Positions 63,647-64,000 of a stretch of DNA of 64,000 nucleotides are shown piece after piece. A program made the translations under genes and the position numbers. The notes beneath the pieces are model-generated. The model searched no databases, was not told the DNA's origin, and was given only the letters and a program-made list of their open reading frames with translations. How positions within the stretch are numbered: position 1 is the first letter of the stretch; each line of letters starts with the position of its first letter. Origin of the DNA: Marinobacterium rhizophilum DSM 18822 (GTDB lineage: Bacteria; Pseudomonadota; Gammaproteobacteria; Pseudomonadales; Balneatricaceae); the NCBI RefSeq assembly GCF_000378045.1, contig NZ_KB899097.1:1-64000 (forward strand), in the 5' to 3' direction.

Positions 63647-64000
63647 ATGAGCAATCTCAACCGCGAAAAGGTTACCGCCGTACACCACTGGAACGAAACC
63701 CTGTTCAGTTTCACCACAACCCGTGATCCGGGTTTTCGCTTCAAGAACGGCCATTTCACCATGATCGGGCTGGAGCTCGAAGGGCGCCCGCTGATGCGCG
63801 CCTACAGTATTGCCAGTGCCAACTACGAAGACGAAATGGAATTTTTCAGCATCAAGGTACAGGACGGCCCGCTCACCTCTCACCTGCAGCGCCTGCAAGT
63901 AGGTGACGAAGTGCTGATCAGCCGCAAGCCCACAGGCACGCTGGTAGCCGATCATCTGCTGCCCGGGCGTAATCTTTACCTGCTCAGCACCGGTACCGGC
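63647..64000 (+). CDS. fpr: Ferredoxin--NADP+ reductase Fpr (5' part)
   Basis: The first 118 codons are in the window; the frame runs off the right end. Start ATG 63647 has AAGGAAAAGG upstream. The product opens MSNLNREKVTAVHHWNETLF, with FAD-binding RAYSIASANYEDEMEFFSIKVQDGPLT near residue 50 and LISRKPTGTLVADHL near residue 90, then LLSTGTG, as in subclass I bacterial FPRs. Exchanges electrons between NADPH and ferredoxin/flavodoxin. Confidence 0.94.
   Translation, partial: MSNLNREKVTAVHHWNETLFSFTTTRDPGFRFKNGHFTMIGLELEGRPLMRAYSIASANYEDEMEFFSIKVQDGPLTSHLQRLQVGDEVLISRKPTGTLVADHLLPGRNLYLLSTGTG

Overview
The window reads as a GC-rich chromosomal segment of a gammaproteobacterium close to the Oceanospirillales/Pseudomonadales. 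Pointers are the yceD-rpmF-plsX-fabD-fabG-acpP-fabF-pabC-mltG-tmk-holB-pilZ-tatD run, the yccA-tusD-tusC-tusB-tusE run beside tRNA-Ser(CGA), a FinR-like LysR regulator divergent from fpr, and many marine-type oxidoreductases and transporters. Genus cannot be fixed from sequence alone. No phage, CRISPR array or restriction system was seen.

Layout. 1-2.1 kb is an accessory, partly AT-rich scar: the end of an IS3-family element inserted in the 3' end of a cupin gene, an N-terminally truncated GNAT fragment, and an internally deleted IS110-family element that keeps a structured 5' region. 2.1-3.8 kb has a lone DUF1571 protein and an empty stretch of about 0.9 kb. 3.8-15.3 kb is mixed: a divergent MFS/LysR pair, an FMN reductase, a relic of a TRAP (DctM) permease, a BaiN-like flavoprotein, a CDGSH protein, the RbgA/YlqF GTPase with a small basic partner, an EAL-HDOD protein, a MaoC hydratase, an isochorismatase-like hydrolase and DsbD. 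15.4-16.5 kb is DAHP synthase.

16.5-21 kb is an iron-siderophore-type ABC importer (binding protein, FecCD permease, ATPase) plus an MFS transporter, with a Fur-box-like palindrome between the divergent units. 21.4-28.9 kb has a beta-hydroxyacid dehydrogenase, a TlpA-like thioredoxin and a complete Opp-type importer with a fused two-domain ATPase. 29.7-34 kb has mtnN, truC, tRNA-Ser(CGA), yccA and the tus sulfur relay genes. 34-43.4 kb has a second beta-hydroxyacid dehydrogenase, a ceramidase-like membrane protein, an XRE regulator, yjbQ, a LysR-controlled aldo/keto reductase-CMD-MFS cluster whose MFS gene is broken, a persulfide dioxygenase-rhodanese fusion and malate dehydrogenase with an unusual C-terminal tail.

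43.6-53.7 kb is the fatty-acid/cell-division block on the minus strand, followed by maf, sppA and a Gph-like phosphatase. 56.2-64 kb has nsrR, a type 2 ferredoxin-NADP reductase, rraA, yaiI, chrA, the nfeD-slipin pair, finR-like and the start of fpr. Metabolic links: fabD/plsX/acpP/fabG/fabF make phospholipid acyl chains; tusBCDE relay sulfur for tRNA 2-thiolation; NsrR, Fnr2, FinR and Fpr suggest a nitrosative/oxidative stress zone at the right end.

I did not find a convincing wholly new system. The best leads are the IS110 relic with a bridge-RNA-like hairpin, the iron operon carrying an MFS gene, the Opp ATPase with a substituted Q-loop, the malate dehydrogenase tail, and recurrent GGGCC-stem hairpins in intergenic DNA.
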